Shown: positions 1 through 9,524, counted from the stretch's first letter. The stretch is 34,019 nucleotides of DNA from Chloroflexota bacterium (GCA_022562515.1 JADFPB010000004.1:1-34019), one strand, 5' to 3'. Notes: generated by a model from the sequence alone, not told the origin. Made by a program: numbers and translations.

Positions 1-149
1 GGGGGGCCCGCTGGAGGGCTGAGACGTATTCACGCCACCAGTTGTTCCAGGACATCATGCGTGCTTGTGACCAGGCGTCGGCAGAAGGCAGTCACAGTGC
101 AGCAATCCGCGGCCTAGCAGTAGCGGGCAAGATGATCGGGGTGATCTGA
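1..149 (+). CDS. 3' end of a possible phage terminase small subunit (partial)
   Basis: An open frame runs in from the left edge (first full codon at 3) and stops with TGA at 147-149, giving 48 C-terminal residues. The tail, with the pattern AAIRGLAVAGKMIGVI, resembles the C-terminal helix of phage terminase small subunits and related HTH packaging proteins, which often end in a 'AIRALELLGKHLGMF'-like motif. That likeness is by memory of the family and is weak because so little is visible. It lies 330 bp from a tRNA 3' half that looks like an attachment site, which would fit a prophage or a similar element. It could equally be an unrelated small helical protein. No start or RBS is visible. Confidence 0.35.
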   Translation, partial: GARWRAETYSRHQLFQDIMRACDQASAEGSHSAAIRGLAVAGKMIGVI

Positions 150-480
150 GCGGCTGGTGGCGCGGGTGACGGGGGCGCCGGCTCTGCATGAGAGGGCGCG
201 GGGCAGGGGCCGGAGGCCGGCGGGTACTTCCTGACGGGATGCGGGTGTGGAGGGCGTAGTATCCACGCCCAGATTTCGCGGGCCGCTGGGCCTCTGCGGG
301 TCATCCTGCTATTCGGAGAGACCCAACGACCGCTGAATCCGAACGGATATCAGTGATAACGCTGTCACTTACCCCCTCAAACACTACCGACGCACCGCTG
401 TAGCTCCTTTTGGCTCGGCGTCACGATCAATCTTCGGATTACTCTCCCGAGCCCGCCAATTGCCATACAAGATCATCTAT
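150..480. other. Non-coding stretch between the partial ORF and the tRNA fragment
   Basis: No convincing gene is seen. A proline-rich frame on the minus strand (92-304) is antisense low-complexity GC-rich sequence and is not accepted. The first half is very GC-rich; from about 340 the sequence becomes more balanced. If the tRNA fragment at 481 is an attachment site, this stretch is the terminal non-coding part of the integrated element. Confidence 0.4.
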
Positions 481-525
481 TTCCCAAGCAGAAGGTCGCG
501 GGTTCGAGCCCCGTCTCCCGCTCCA
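481..525 (+). pseudogene. 3' half of tRNA-Gly(CCC), probable attachment site (attR-like)
   Basis: The segment begins with an anticodon loop TTCCCAA (anticodon CCC, Gly) at 481-487. It continues with a 3' anticodon stem (488-492), a five-base variable loop (493-497), a complete T arm (stem 498-502/510-514, loop TTCGAGC 503-509), the acceptor 3' strand CTCCCGC (515-521), discriminator T and an encoded CCA (523-525). The matching 5' half is absent: GCGGGAG does not occur at the expected distance upstream, there is no D arm, and the five bases before the loop pair only poorly with the 3' anticodon stem. Tyrosine integrases commonly recombine in the anticodon loop, leaving a 3' half like this at the far end of the inserted element. 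Confidence 0.75.
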
Positions 526-871
526 TTTCATGCCCGGTCGTATTGTCCCTGAGAGCCGTTGATGACCTGCTCAGCCATTGCCCGCACAGCCCATTCGCCA
601 GTTACGCGCGTTCGGCGCCTCAGATATACTTGACAGGTTGAGCGATCTGATCCCGCCGCCGGGCAGCGGTGCGAAGGCCAGATTGCGGGCCAGTCCCTCC
701 CGTCGCCGAAAAATCTGCCGGAGGGAGACGAGTCCCTGAAATGCGTGATTTCCCGTGTGGGAACGACCTGTCCGGGTTGTCTGGCCGTATTGAAGAACAG
801 GGACCTGCCGAAACCAGCGCGAACAGTACGGTCGGTCGACTGAGCCGCATCTCGAGAGGCAATACCAGCTT
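526..871 (+). promoter_or_regulatory. Region upstream of the primary sigma factor
   Basis: No gene is supported here. A TATACT hexamer at 625-630 could be a -10 element, but a -35 at the right spacing (TTACGC at 602-607) is poor. A TTGACA at 630-635 has no -10 at 17 bases. Several antisense and shifted frames cross the region without conserved features. The likely ribosome site for the downstream gene is GAGAGG about a dozen bases before the ATG at 872. Confidence 0.3.
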
Positions 872-2407
<1,536 letters not shown>

Positions 2408-2418
2408 GGGAGTTGGGC

Positions 2419-2946
2419 TTAGCCCTGCCCGGCCCCCGCCACGCGGTCGTAGATCCCGCGGACGTATCGCGCCTGCCCGGCATGCTGGATGTTGTCGCTG
2501 ATAATGCTCACCAGCCGCACGCCGACAGACACCGGCGGGTCGTATGACGTGTCGATGATCCGGTCGAGCTCGGCCGCGTCGACCGATCGCAGGTACTCCC
2601 GCGACCGGTCAGAGACGAAATCAAGATATCCTAGAAGCGCGTCCGCGCTGGCCGGCTGTACCGCGGCAACCTGCTCTGAGGTATACCCGTACCCCGTGTT
2701 AGACAGCGCCGGGTCGAGGCCGAGCCTCTCCGCCCAGTCACCCGTGGCCCATGCCTGCGCCGTACCGGCTATCGGCGCCACCTGCGAGTCCTGGGTTCTC
2801 GCCAGGTGCCATACCAGCCACGCGATCGAGTTCGCATCCGTCTCGGGCCTGTACGTGAGGCCTTCAACGGCCAGCCCATCGGCCGCCGTGTGGGCAAGTT
2901 CCTGGATCCTCGTATAGGCATCTATCAGAACGTCTCTGGACTCCAA
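2419..2946 (-). CDS. DinB/DUF664-family protein
   Basis: The 175-residue product has the DinB-like four-helix layout: an N-terminal helix, then a WLVWHLARTQD segment near residue 45 carrying the first metal-type histidine, and a late helix with SDNIQHAGQARYVRG carrying another. Family members include mycothiol- or bacillithiol-dependent enzymes and uncharacterised damage-induced proteins, so a thiol-transferase role is possible but cannot be assigned. The start is TTG at 2946, chosen because a GGGGGGAG ribosome site lies about seven bases upstream. The next gene on this strand upstream, a nitroreductase, ends 35 bp away, so the two may share a transcript. Confidence 0.8.
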   Translation of the reverse strand: MESRDVLIDAYTRIQELAHTAADGLAVEGLTYRPETDANSIAWLVWHLARTQDSQVAPIAGTAQAWATGDWAERLGLDPALSNTGYGYTSEQVAAVQPASADALLGYLDFVSDRSREYLRSVDAAELDRIIDTSYDPPVSVGVRLVSIISDNIQHAGQARYVRGIYDRVAGAGQG

Positions 2947-2981
2947 AGTCTTTCTCCCCCCTATATGATCGCCGTGGTCGC

Positions 2982-3518
2982 TTATCCCGGTGCCTGACCC
3001 ACGTACGGCACGCCGAACTTCTCGCTATGCGCAATCTCGGACAGCGCTTTCCGGTTCTTCTTTGAGCCGCTTGTACCGATATCGTCTGTACGATAGCCGA
3101 ATGGCAGGACGGTGATGAGATCGAATTCGGCGGGAATGCCGAGCAGCTTTTTTATCTTCGCGTTTTGCGTTTCATCCCGCAGCCCCACGAAGCACGTTCC
3201 CAGCCCCTCGGCCCAGGCGACCAGCTCCATCTGCTGCAACGCCCGGCCTGAATCGAGGTCCGGCCGGTCCGCGTTGTCGGTGGCAATCGCTATCGCCAGC
3301 GGCGCGTCGGCGACGAACTTGCCGCTCGTTGCGATGGAGCCGATTTCTTTAAGCATCGACCTTTCTCGCACGACGATGAAGTGCCAGGGTTGAAGATTGC
3401 GGGAGGATGGCGCCACTCGGGCGGCCTCCAGGATCTTTTCGAGCACCGCCACCGGCACCGGGTCCGGCTTGAACGACCGCACCGTGAGCCTGGTCTTCAC
3501 CGCATCGAACGTGTCCAT
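2982..3518 (-). CDS. Nitroreductase-family FMN oxidoreductase
   Basis: This 178-residue protein belongs to the nitroreductase superfamily of NAD(P)H- and FMN-dependent oxidoreductases. The N-terminal segment VKTRLTVRSFKPDPVP has the RSxR-like FMN phosphate contact, followed by APSSRNLQPWHFIVV near residue 38, the typical flavin-binding loop. Later come AWAEGLGTCFVGL and the C-terminal LPFGYRTDD. The frame stays open to 3770, but homology starts at MDTFDAVKTR; the ATG at 3518 has a strong AAGGAGG site just upstream, so the longer form is rejected. The physiological substrate (nitroaromatics, quinones, flavin) cannot be read from the sequence. Confidence 0.88.
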   Translation of the reverse strand: MDTFDAVKTRLTVRSFKPDPVPVAVLEKILEAARVAPSSRNLQPWHFIVVRERSMLKEIGSIATSGKFVADAPLAIAIATDNADRPDLDSGRALQQMELVAWAEGLGTCFVGLRDETQNAKIKKLLGIPAEFDLITVLPFGYRTDDIGTSGSKKNRKALSEIAHSEKFGVPYVGQAPG

Positions 3519-3826
3519 CCTATCCGCCCTCCTTGTTCGCGAACCCACCGAGTGACCGCAGGCCAAGCACAGGCCGACCGCAGGCGCAATGATAGACAAC
3601 TGAGCGAGATCGCAGCGTGCCGGAACCCTGATTTCGGCGCCCCGATTCCGGCACGAGGATCGAAAATTGAAACGCCGCCGTTCCGGGTGCTCGGGACGGC
3701 GGCGTTTCTGCGTGAAGAGGGGTAGAGGGTTCAGTAGGACTGCCGTGCTCCATGCGTATAAGCTCGGCAATACTAATTAGGTGCGAACAAGCCAGAAACG
3801 ATGCACGGGCGGCCTATGGGCGCGAT
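3519..3826. other. Intergenic region with one strong hairpin
   Basis: Between the nitroreductase start and the end of the DUF6941-like gene there is only the 12-bp perfect inverted repeat listed separately at 3670-3707, plus the ribosome site of the nitroreductase. No additional gene or repeat is seen. Confidence 0.5.
3670..3707 (-). terminator. Intrinsic terminator after the DUF6941-like gene
   Basis: A perfect 12-bp inverted repeat (AAACGCCGCCGT and its complement, 670-681 and 696-707 of the 3 kb block) encloses a 14-base loop. Read on the minus strand it is followed by TCAATTTTCG, a short T-rich tail. It lies about 120 bp downstream of the gene at 3827-4282. Confidence 0.75.
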
Positions 3827-4282
3827 CTACCCGTCGTTGAGCCGGTCGCCTGGCGGTTCCGTGTCCGTGCTCCGGCCAAGATACGACGCGGTGAACGTGC
3901 CCGCGCCAAGATGCATCCCGTTGGCCCAGATCTGGAACTCGTACTTCCCCTCGGCAGGAATTGGCACTCGCGGGAAGGCCACACCCACGTCCTGGGATGC
4001 CAGGCGGTCCGAAATCTCCAGATTCGCGGTCGCGAGCGCCAACTGCTCTCCGGTCCTCACCTGAACGAACCTGATTTCAAGCCGGTATGTGCCTACGGCG
4101 TCCGCCAGTTTGAGGTAGACCGAAAGAGGCCGCTGAGTTGGGAACCTGGAGGCGGCGACCTGGTTGAAAATGCCGATCAAGTTCCACTTGCCGGAGGCCG
4201 GATCACGCGCCGCAATGTCACATATAACCGGACCCGTCAGGAGCGGGCGTACCTGGCTGAGTGTTGGTTCTGGTTCAGTCAT
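3827..4282 (-). CDS. DUF6941-like protein of unknown function
   Basis: The product has 151 residues and no signal peptide or membrane segment. It is predicted to be mostly beta. The pattern VICDIAARDPASGKWNLIGIFNQVAASRFP near residue 19, followed by the alternating strands of LSVYLKLADAVGTYRLEIRF and a late GKYEFQIWANGMHLGAGTF, resembles the DUF6941 family of small beta-sandwich proteins. This is recognition by pattern only and no biochemical role is known to me. The start ATG has a weak ribosome site. The gene stands alone between two terminators, so it is probably monocistronic. Confidence 0.72.
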   Translation of the reverse strand: MTEPEPTLSQVRPLLTGPVICDIAARDPASGKWNLIGIFNQVAASRFPTQRPLSVYLKLADAVGTYRLEIRFVQVRTGEQLALATANLEISDRLASQDVGVAFPRVPIPAEGKYEFQIWANGMHLGAGTFTASYLGRSTDTEPPGDRLNDG

Positions 4283-4376
4283 ATTCCCGGATGTCGTTTG
4301 TTCATAAGAGCCCGCCGAGCCTACACCATCATGGCCGCTACGGGAACTTGCGGAACATCCGGATCATCTGGGTGCG

Positions 4377-4415
4377 AAGAGGCCGCCAGTGCACCCATCA
4401 CACCGGCGGCCTCTT
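4377..4415 (-). terminator. Hairpin after the globin gene
   Basis: An 11-bp perfect stem (AAGAGGCCGCC with GGCGGCCTCTT) closes a 17-base loop just 26 bp downstream of the globin stop codon on the minus strand. The U-tract is short (the stem itself ends in CTCTT), so it may be a weak or factor-assisted terminator. Confidence 0.6.
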
Positions 4416-4441
4416 ATGCTCCCCCAGAATAGTTCTTCAGA

Positions 4442-4858
4442 TTACGCGGCTTCTGCCCGTGCGGCATCTAGCATGGTCGTCGAGAGTATCGTGTAAGTCT
4501 CAACCCAGGCGGCCTTCACCTCTGGAGTCCACGCCTCACGGAGCCCCTGCTCAAGCGTCCAGAGAAGCGCCTCCCCAACGGTCGCGTAGTGCCCCTCAAT
4601 CGCACCGTAACCCGCATGCCGCACTCCCAGTTGCTGAACCGTAGGAACAATCGATTCAATCTGATGTAATGACGCCACGGCATTCCCGATCATCGCCATC
4701 AGCGCCTTTTTCTGTTTGGCCATGTCGTCATCAAACAGAGCCCGAACCTCCGGGTCCAGTTCGAAAAGCTTCCCGTAAAAAAGGTCTGCCGCCGTATCGG
4801 CGATCGGCAAGATCATCTTCCACGTCGACTTGACCAGCTCAACTTGCTCTGGTGTCAT
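4442..4858 (-). CDS. Single-domain bacterial haemoglobin (Vitreoscilla type)
   Basis: At 138 residues this is a full-length single-domain globin without the reductase part of flavohaemoglobins. Visible landmarks match the VHb family: Phe42 in RALFDDD (CD1), Gln49 near the distal E7 position, proximal His81 in LGVRHAGYGA, and the following HYATVGEALLWTL with the Tyr/Glu pair that hydrogen-bonds the proximal histidine. Proteins of this type bind O2 or detoxify NO, usually with a separate reductase; none is encoded nearby. A GGGGGG ribosome site precedes the ATG. It is transcribed alone, with a hairpin just after the stop. Confidence 0.9.
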   Translation of the reverse strand: MTPEQVELVKSTWKMILPIADTAADLFYGKLFELDPEVRALFDDDMAKQKKALMAMIGNAVASLHQIESIVPTVQQLGVRHAGYGAIEGHYATVGEALLWTLEQGLREAWTPEVKAAWVETYTILSTTMLDAARAEAA

Positions 4859-5029
4859 CTCTGGCTACCCCCCAGCATGTGCGATCAGGCGTGGCGTCTC
4901 GATCAGATCAGTGCGAATGCCCGCGCCGGCTCAGGTTTCGTCTGCCCAGTGTGACGGCTGAGTGCGGGGATTGAACCGTGCGTTGGCGCAAGACGCATGC
5001 GCGGATGCGGAGTGATGCCTGAGCAAATG

Positions 5030-5060
5030 GCGACAGCCAGTAGAGGGGTATGGCTGTTGC
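5030..5060 (-). terminator. Hairpin downstream of the ManD-like gene
   Basis: GCGACAGCCA (5030-5039) pairs with TGGCTGTTGC (5051-5060), ten pairs with one G-U, loop of 11. It lies 24 bp after the stop of the minus-strand dehydratase gene. No U-tract follows, so it could be a processing or stabilising stem rather than a terminator. Confidence 0.4.
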
Positions 5061-5083
5061 ATGTCCGGAGATGAGCCGGGACG

Positions 5084-6364
5084 CTACGGCTTGACCATGC
5101 TCCCATCAGCCCTTCTGACGGTATCCCACGCCCCGCCGAACTCCCTCTCTTTGAACGGGAATTTCGCCGCGAGTTCCTCATCGATGTCTATACCCAGGCC
5201 CGGCTTGCCACTCCCCCACATGTGGCCGTCCCTGACTTCAGGGCAACCCGGGAAGACTTCCTGAGTCCGCTCTCTGAAAATCGCGTACTCCTGAATGCCA
5301 AAGTTCCATGCGTTCAGATCCAGCGCCAGGTTCGCCGCATGGCCAACCGGAGACGTATCGCCAGGGCCGTGCCAGGCCGTGCGCACACTGAACGCCTCGC
5401 ACAGCGCCGCCAGTTTCTTGCCGGGCGTAATGCCGCCGATCTGCGACATATGCACCCGCATGAAGTCGATGAGGCGGTCCTTCACCATCGGGATAATCTC
5501 GTGCGGGCTGTTGTACAACTCGCCCATCGCCAGCGGCGTCGCACACTGCTGACGCACCATCCGGAAGTAGTCGTTGTCTTCCGGTGCGAACAGGTCCTCC
5601 AGGAAGAAGAGATTGAACTGCTCAACGTCTTTTGCGAACTTTACGCCGAGTATCGGCGGGATCCGCTCGTGGACATCGTGGAGAATCTCGACCTTCTCGC
5701 CAAGCGTGCTCCGAATGTGCTCGAACAGATTGAGCGCGGAGCGTATGTACGGCTTCGGTTCGAACACGCCTCCGGGGTGGGCATAGAGTTTGCCGGAGTC
5801 ATAGTCCCGCAGTCGTTTGGTGACCCAGCGCGGCCCGTCCTGCGGGTCGCGCTTGCCGTCGCTCTCGCGGTTGCCATAGGTGGCAAATCCCGGCGTCGAC
5901 GTCTGCACGCGTATATAGTGGAAGCCCTGCTCCATGAGCTCTCTGGCTCGCTCTTCCACGGCCAGCGGCTCCGGCCCAGACGCGTGCACGTAAACCGCTG
6001 CTGCGTCGCGAGCCTTTCCGCCCAGCAGATCATAGACCGGCATGCCGGCCATTTTCCCCTTGATGTCCCAGAGCGCCTGGTCGACTCCGCTCAAGGCATT
6101 GTTCAGCACCGGCCCGTTGCGCCAGTATGACGATACGTAGGACGACTGCCAGATGTCCTCGATATCGGCCACGTCTTTGCCAATGAGAAACGGCCGAAGA
6201 TAGTCCTCTACCGCGGCTACGACCGCGCTCGGCCGCTGCGTGAACGTGGCGCAGCCAAGTCCGTAAAGGTCCGGTTCGCTGGTCTCAATCTTCACAATGA
6301 CCAGCCGGATGTTATCCGGCTCGGTAAGAATCACGCGGATATCGCGGATAGTGACGTTGCTCAT
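5084..6364 (-). CDS. Enolase-superfamily dehydratase, D-mannonate dehydratase/RspA-like
   Basis: This 426-residue TIM-barrel enzyme should abstract an alpha proton from a sugar acid and eliminate water to give a 2-keto-3-deoxy acid. Metal ligands are visible as Asp230 (ILHDVHER), Glu256 (FFLEDLF) and Glu282 (LAMGELY). His232 and His332 (AWHGPGD) correspond to the catalytic histidines of the ManD subgroup, and IRVQ (near 151) and Tyr163 match the ManD Arg/Tyr pair. The NFGIQEY ending of the barrel is also ManD/RspA-like. Many RspA-like proteins have low activity, so the substrate is uncertain. An AGGAG site lies five bases before the ATG. Nearby dehydrogenase, DapA-like lyase and MFS genes suggest a sugar-acid degradation locus. 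Confidence 0.88.
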   Translation of the reverse strand: MSNVTIRDIRVILTEPDNIRLVIVKIETSEPDLYGLGCATFTQRPSAVVAAVEDYLRPFLIGKDVADIEDIWQSSYVSSYWRNGPVLNNALSGVDQALWDIKGKMAGMPVYDLLGGKARDAAAVYVHASGPEPLAVEERARELMEQGFHYIRVQTSTPGFATYGNRESDGKRDPQDGPRWVTKRLRDYDSGKLYAHPGGVFEPKPYIRSALNLFEHIRSTLGEKVEILHDVHERIPPILGVKFAKDVEQFNLFFLEDLFAPEDNDYFRMVRQQCATPLAMGELYNSPHEIIPMVKDRLIDFMRVHMSQIGGITPGKKLAALCEAFSVRTAWHGPGDTSPVGHAANLALDLNAWNFGIQEYAIFRERTQEVFPGCPEVRDGHMWGSGKPGLGIDIDEELAAKFPFKEREFGGAWDTVRRADGSMVKP

Positions 6365-6486
6365 GAATCTCCTGCTGTATTGCCGGGGGCATCGGCGGTC
6401 AAAGCGGGGGCAATTCTATACCTGTGCCCAGTCCCTCAAGCCAAACCCTCATGCAGCACGTTCATACAAGGAGCCTGGCCAGAAAA

Positions 6487-6517
6487 GTAAACGGCGGGCG
6501 CGAGGCCCGCCGTTTAC
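6487..6517 (-). terminator. Intrinsic terminator after the small membrane-protein gene
   Basis: A perfect 13-bp stem (GTAAACGGCGGGC and complement) with a five-base loop. Read on the minus strand it is followed by TTTTCT. It separates the gene ending at 6601 from the dehydratase starting at 6364. Confidence 0.85.
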
Positions 6518-6600
6518 GACCGGATTTGGGTGCCGGGTGCTTGTTTGTGAGAGGTCCGTACCCGGGTACCCGTTAGATCTACCAGTTACGCAAAGAGGTC

Positions 6601-7155
6601 TCAGTTGGCCGGTTCGGCCGCCGCCCTCGCCTGGCTCCAGAGCACCGAAGCGGCTTCGAGCCGAGATGTTCCGGCCTTCAGTTCGTCATCAAACGCGATG
6701 CCGTTCTTCACGATTGTCGTGAAGTAAGTACCGAGCTCGATGAAGCCATCCTGTGTCAGCCGCATCGCGTCGCGAGCGAAGCTGTGGGCTGCATCCATCT
6801 CGGGAGGAGCTACAACCTTGTCCCAGGCCAGAATTACTCCCTGGGACTCTGTGGCCAGTCGCTCCACCAGCGCCAGCGCGTCGGTGGCCCGCGCGTCAAA
6901 CACCGCGGGGTCCGCAAGGCTTATGCCGTTGTACTCAATCAGAAAATTGTTCCACTGTCCCACTATGGCGTTATGGCGTACGACAAGCGGAGACAGCTCC
7001 GCTTCATAAGGGCTAACGGTCGTGCCGCCGGCAAAAATAACAACCAGGATAGTCGCTGCGACGCCGGCGCCGACTATGCCCATGGCTGCAACGATTGCCT
7101 TGGGGCTTATCGCCCGGCGGGGCGTGTCAATTCGCTCGGTGGTCTGAGCAATCAT
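6601..7155 (-). CDS. Membrane-anchored protein of unknown function
   Basis: I do not recognise this protein. With the ATG at 7155 it has 184 residues: about 17 polar N-terminal residues, one hydrophobic segment (AIVAAMGIVGAGVAATILVVIFAGG, roughly 20-44), then about 140 residues that look helical and probably face outside the membrane. The frame is open further upstream to another ATG at 7287; I chose 7155 because the extra residues look non-conserved and a GGAAG lies upstream, but the choice is not firm. The helical outer domain resembles sensor-type helical bundles, though no signalling domain is attached. A TGAGCC-N4-GGCTCA dyad lies upstream at 7314-7329, and a good terminator follows. Confidence 0.65.
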   Translation of the reverse strand: MIAQTTERIDTPRRAISPKAIVAAMGIVGAGVAATILVVIFAGGTTVSPYEAELSPLVVRHNAIVGQWNNFLIEYNGISLADPAVFDARATDALALVERLATESQGVILAWDKVVAPPEMDAAHSFARDAMRLTQDGFIELGTYFTTIVKNGIAFDDELKAGTSRLEAASVLWSQARAAAEPAN

Positions 7156-7313
7156 GAATCCGGTCTTCCATTCTTTCGCGCTGGCGGCAAGACATGCACT
7201 CTCACCTGCAATGCCGTGCCGGTTGGTTTCCCCGCTGATAGCGATGGTGCCAGTCTGACGCCGCCATTGATGCGCATGGCGTATCACGGATGGCTACCCA
7301 ACCGGCTCGTCAT

Positions 7314-7329
7314 TGAGCCAATCGGCTCA
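7314..7329. promoter_or_regulatory. TGAGCC-N4-GGCTCA dyad, copy 1
   Basis: A perfect 6+6 inverted repeat with spacer AATC lies in the gap between the dehydrogenase stop (7381) and the membrane-protein start. The same 12 fixed bases recur twice at 19476-19515. A further half-site GGCTC is present at 7304-7308. It may be a protein-binding operator for the downstream minus-strand gene or an RNA hairpin. Confidence 0.5.
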
Positions 7330-7380
7330 TCGCCCCCCGGGACCCACGCGTCCCCATGCACCCCCAACCCACGAGAACAC

Positions 7381-8439
7381 TCAGATCTCAACGTGGACTT
7401 TTATCGAGCCGGTGGACTTGTCGTACGCCGTCTCGAACCCCGTCTGTATTTCGCTCAAAGGCACACTGTGGGTCACTATCTCGTGGAACGGCACGCGACC
7501 GCTGGCGAGGATGTCGATCGATACTTCGTAATCGTGGTGGCCGTCGACGATGCCGTAACAGGATGAGAGCAATATTGACTGCTCGTTGAGCATAGGCGCC
7601 AGGAAGTCGAACTCAACCGGCTTCCTGAATCCCCCGATCACGACGATCTTTCCCTGCATGCGGCACGTGTCCATCGCCTGGACCAGGGTGTCCGCCGAAT
7701 TGCCGCCTATCGACTCGAACACGATGTCTGCGCCGCGGCCGTCGGTAGCCCCCCGGGCCGCCTCTTCCAGCTCCCCAGGCTCTGAGCCAACCACGACGTC
7801 CGCTCCCATACGCGCTGCCGCTACGGCCTGCTGGCCATAGCGCGCCGATGCGATGATCCTCCCCGCCCCGAGCTGGCGCGCCGCGGCAATTGCAGCAAGC
7901 CCGATCGTGGCCGAACCGACCACCGCGACCGTGTCGCCAGGCGCCATGCCGCCCCAGCGAACGGCATGAACCGACACGGCCAGCGGCTCGACGAGGGCGC
8001 CGTCCGTCCAGCTCATGTCATCAGGAAGCTTGTACAATCCGCCCGGCTTCCGGGTCATGTACTCGGCGAAGCCACCACCTGTTTCGTCCGACTTGTCAGT
8101 ACAGTGCCGGTACTGGCCCATATTGCAGTACCAGCACTCGTTGCACGCCTTGCCGGAGCCGATGGTTTCAACTGCAACCCTGTCGCCGACAGCGATTCGC
8201 GTCTCCCCTGCCGGCACCTCGACCACATCCCCCGCCACCTCGTGGCCGCCGGGCATCGTTTCCGGTTCGGTCCGCTCGTTGTTCATATGCAGGTCGGAAC
8301 CGCATATTCCCGTACGTCTGACTCGGATCAGGGCGGAGCCGGAAAACTGCTCCGGCATCGGCAGGTCGTCCCGGACCTCCATCAGATCGCCGGCGTCATG
8401 TAGCGCACCTTTCATAAACCGGGGGGTCGAAGCTGGCAT
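7381..8439 (-). CDS. Zinc-dependent medium-chain alcohol/polyol dehydrogenase
   Basis: The 352-residue product belongs to the MDR family (L-threonine, sorbitol and idonate dehydrogenase branch). It shows the catalytic zinc motif GICGSDLH, the GGHEVAGDVVEV segment, and a structural zinc site with four cysteines in CNECWYCNMGQYRHC. The Rossmann glycine motif VAVVGSATIGLAAI follows in the middle. It should oxidise a secondary alcohol of a polyol or sugar acid with NAD(P). The frame is open to 8568, but the ATG at 8439 has a GAGAGG site nine to ten bases upstream and homology begins soon after; a shorter start at 8415 is possible. It is divergent from the DapA-like gene at 8586, implying a shared promoter region of about 145 bp. 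Confidence 0.9.
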   Translation of the reverse strand: MPASTPRFMKGALHDAGDLMEVRDDLPMPEQFSGSALIRVRRTGICGSDLHMNNERTEPETMPGGHEVAGDVVEVPAGETRIAVGDRVAVETIGSGKACNECWYCNMGQYRHCTDKSDETGGGFAEYMTRKPGGLYKLPDDMSWTDGALVEPLAVSVHAVRWGGMAPGDTVAVVGSATIGLAAIAAARQLGAGRIIASARYGQQAVAAARMGADVVVGSEPGELEEAARGATDGRGADIVFESIGGNSADTLVQAMDTCRMQGKIVVIGGFRKPVEFDFLAPMLNEQSILLSSCYGIVDGHHDYEVSIDILASGRVPFHEIVTHSVPLSEIQTGFETAYDKSTGSIKVHVEI

Positions 8440-8585
8440 ATTGAGGGGCCTCTCATCCGGGTGGTCGCGTCGGGGTGGGCCGGATTGTACCCGGCGGAAT
8501 GATTCCCGTCCGGCCGTCCTCTGCGGTAAAGTCGCGTGGCGGCCCCGCACTTCTCGGCCACGACACACCTGGGGGGAGCTGACTG

Positions 8586-9524
8586 TTGGCGATTTCCGAA
8601 GCTGAACTCATTCGCTCACGAACGAAATTCAGAGGCGTATACGCAATACCGGTCACCGCGTTTCACGAAGACAGGTCCATAGACTTCAAGGGCGTCGCCC
8701 GCTGCGTCGAGTACTGCATCGCAACCGGTTCGCACGGAATCGTCATGCCGGTGAACGCCAGCGAGTTCTTTACGCTCTCCGACTCAGAGCGAATCGCCGT
8801 CATCAAGGCAGGCGTGGACGCGAACGCCGGAGCGCTGCCGCTCGTCGCAGGCATATCGGGTGTCTCTCCCCAGCACGCTCTTGAGCTAGCGCTGAAGGCG
8901 CAGGATGCCGGTGCAAACGCCCTGATGGCGCTTCCGCCGACTTCGAGGCCGACCTCCCCGGCAGGCATGGAGGAGTATTACCGAATTCTCGGCGAGGGCG
9001 TGGAGCTACCGGTATTCATCCAGAACCACGACCCGCCTGCGGGGCAGAAAGTTCCGCTCGACGTCATGGTCCGGCTTCTTAAAGAAGTCGACTCTATCCA
9101 GTACATCAAAGAAGAGACGATGCCCCCCGGCCAGGCGATCACCGCCGAGTTCGAGGCCGCTGGCGACGCGCTTCTCGGCGTGATGGGCGGCATGGGCGGC
9201 CGCTATCTCCTGGACGAGTACCGCCGCGGCGCATGCGGCACCATGCCCGGCTGCCACATGCCGGACGTACACGCCGCCCTCTGGAGCGCCCTTGAACGAG
9301 GCGATGAGGCCGAGTCGATACGTATCTATAACAAGATGGCGCCAATGCTCCTGTTCGAGAACGCCTTCGGGGTGGCCGTATACAAGAACGTGCTGCATCG
9401 TCGCGGGGTGATCGATTCGCCAACCATGCGCGTCCCAGGAGGCCGCCACATGGACAGCACAGACAGCGCAGAGCTGGACCGGCTAATTGGCGAAGTGTCA
9501 GAGTTCTTCACCTGGAGCAGGTGA
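8586..9524 (+). CDS. DapA-family class I lyase of unknown substrate
   Basis: This 312-residue TIM-barrel belongs to the dihydrodipicolinate synthase/N-acetylneuraminate lyase family. The Schiff-base lysine is Lys175 in SIQYIKEE. Two family hallmarks differ: the usual GTTGE loop is GIVMPVNASEF (about 51-61), and the segment that normally carries the catalytic tyrosine (YNVPGRT) is FIQNHDPPAG (about 144-153). It is therefore unlikely to make dihydrodipicolinate; cleavage of a 2-keto-3-deoxy sugar acid or a related keto acid fits the neighbours better. The start is TTG at 8586, supported by a GGGGGGAG site seven bases upstream. It diverges from the dehydrogenase gene. Confidence 0.87.
   Translation: MAISEAELIRSRTKFRGVYAIPVTAFHEDRSIDFKGVARCVEYCIATGSHGIVMPVNASEFFTLSDSERIAVIKAGVDANAGALPLVAGISGVSPQHALELALKAQDAGANALMALPPTSRPTSPAGMEEYYRILGEGVELPVFIQNHDPPAGQKVPLDVMVRLLKEVDSIQYIKEETMPPGQAITAEFEAAGDALLGVMGGMGGRYLLDEYRRGACGTMPGCHMPDVHAALWSALERGDEAESIRIYNKMAPMLLFENAFGVAVYKNVLHRRGVIDSPTMRVPGGRHMDSTDSAELDRLIGEVSEFFTWSR

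Noticed and set aside
92-304. Proline-rich 70-codon minus-strand frame near the left end
   Set aside because: Low-complexity translation of GC-rich DNA overlapping the more plausible plus-strand frame that ends at 149.
3519-3770. N-terminal extension of the nitroreductase
   Set aside because: The extension crosses a terminator hairpin and has no family similarity; a strong AAGGAGG site marks the ATG at 3518.
5222-6130. Long plus-strand frame antisense to the ManD-like dehydratase
   Set aside because: It is basic, low in recognisable motifs and lies fully opposite a gene with clear catalytic residues; long antisense frames are expected at this GC content.
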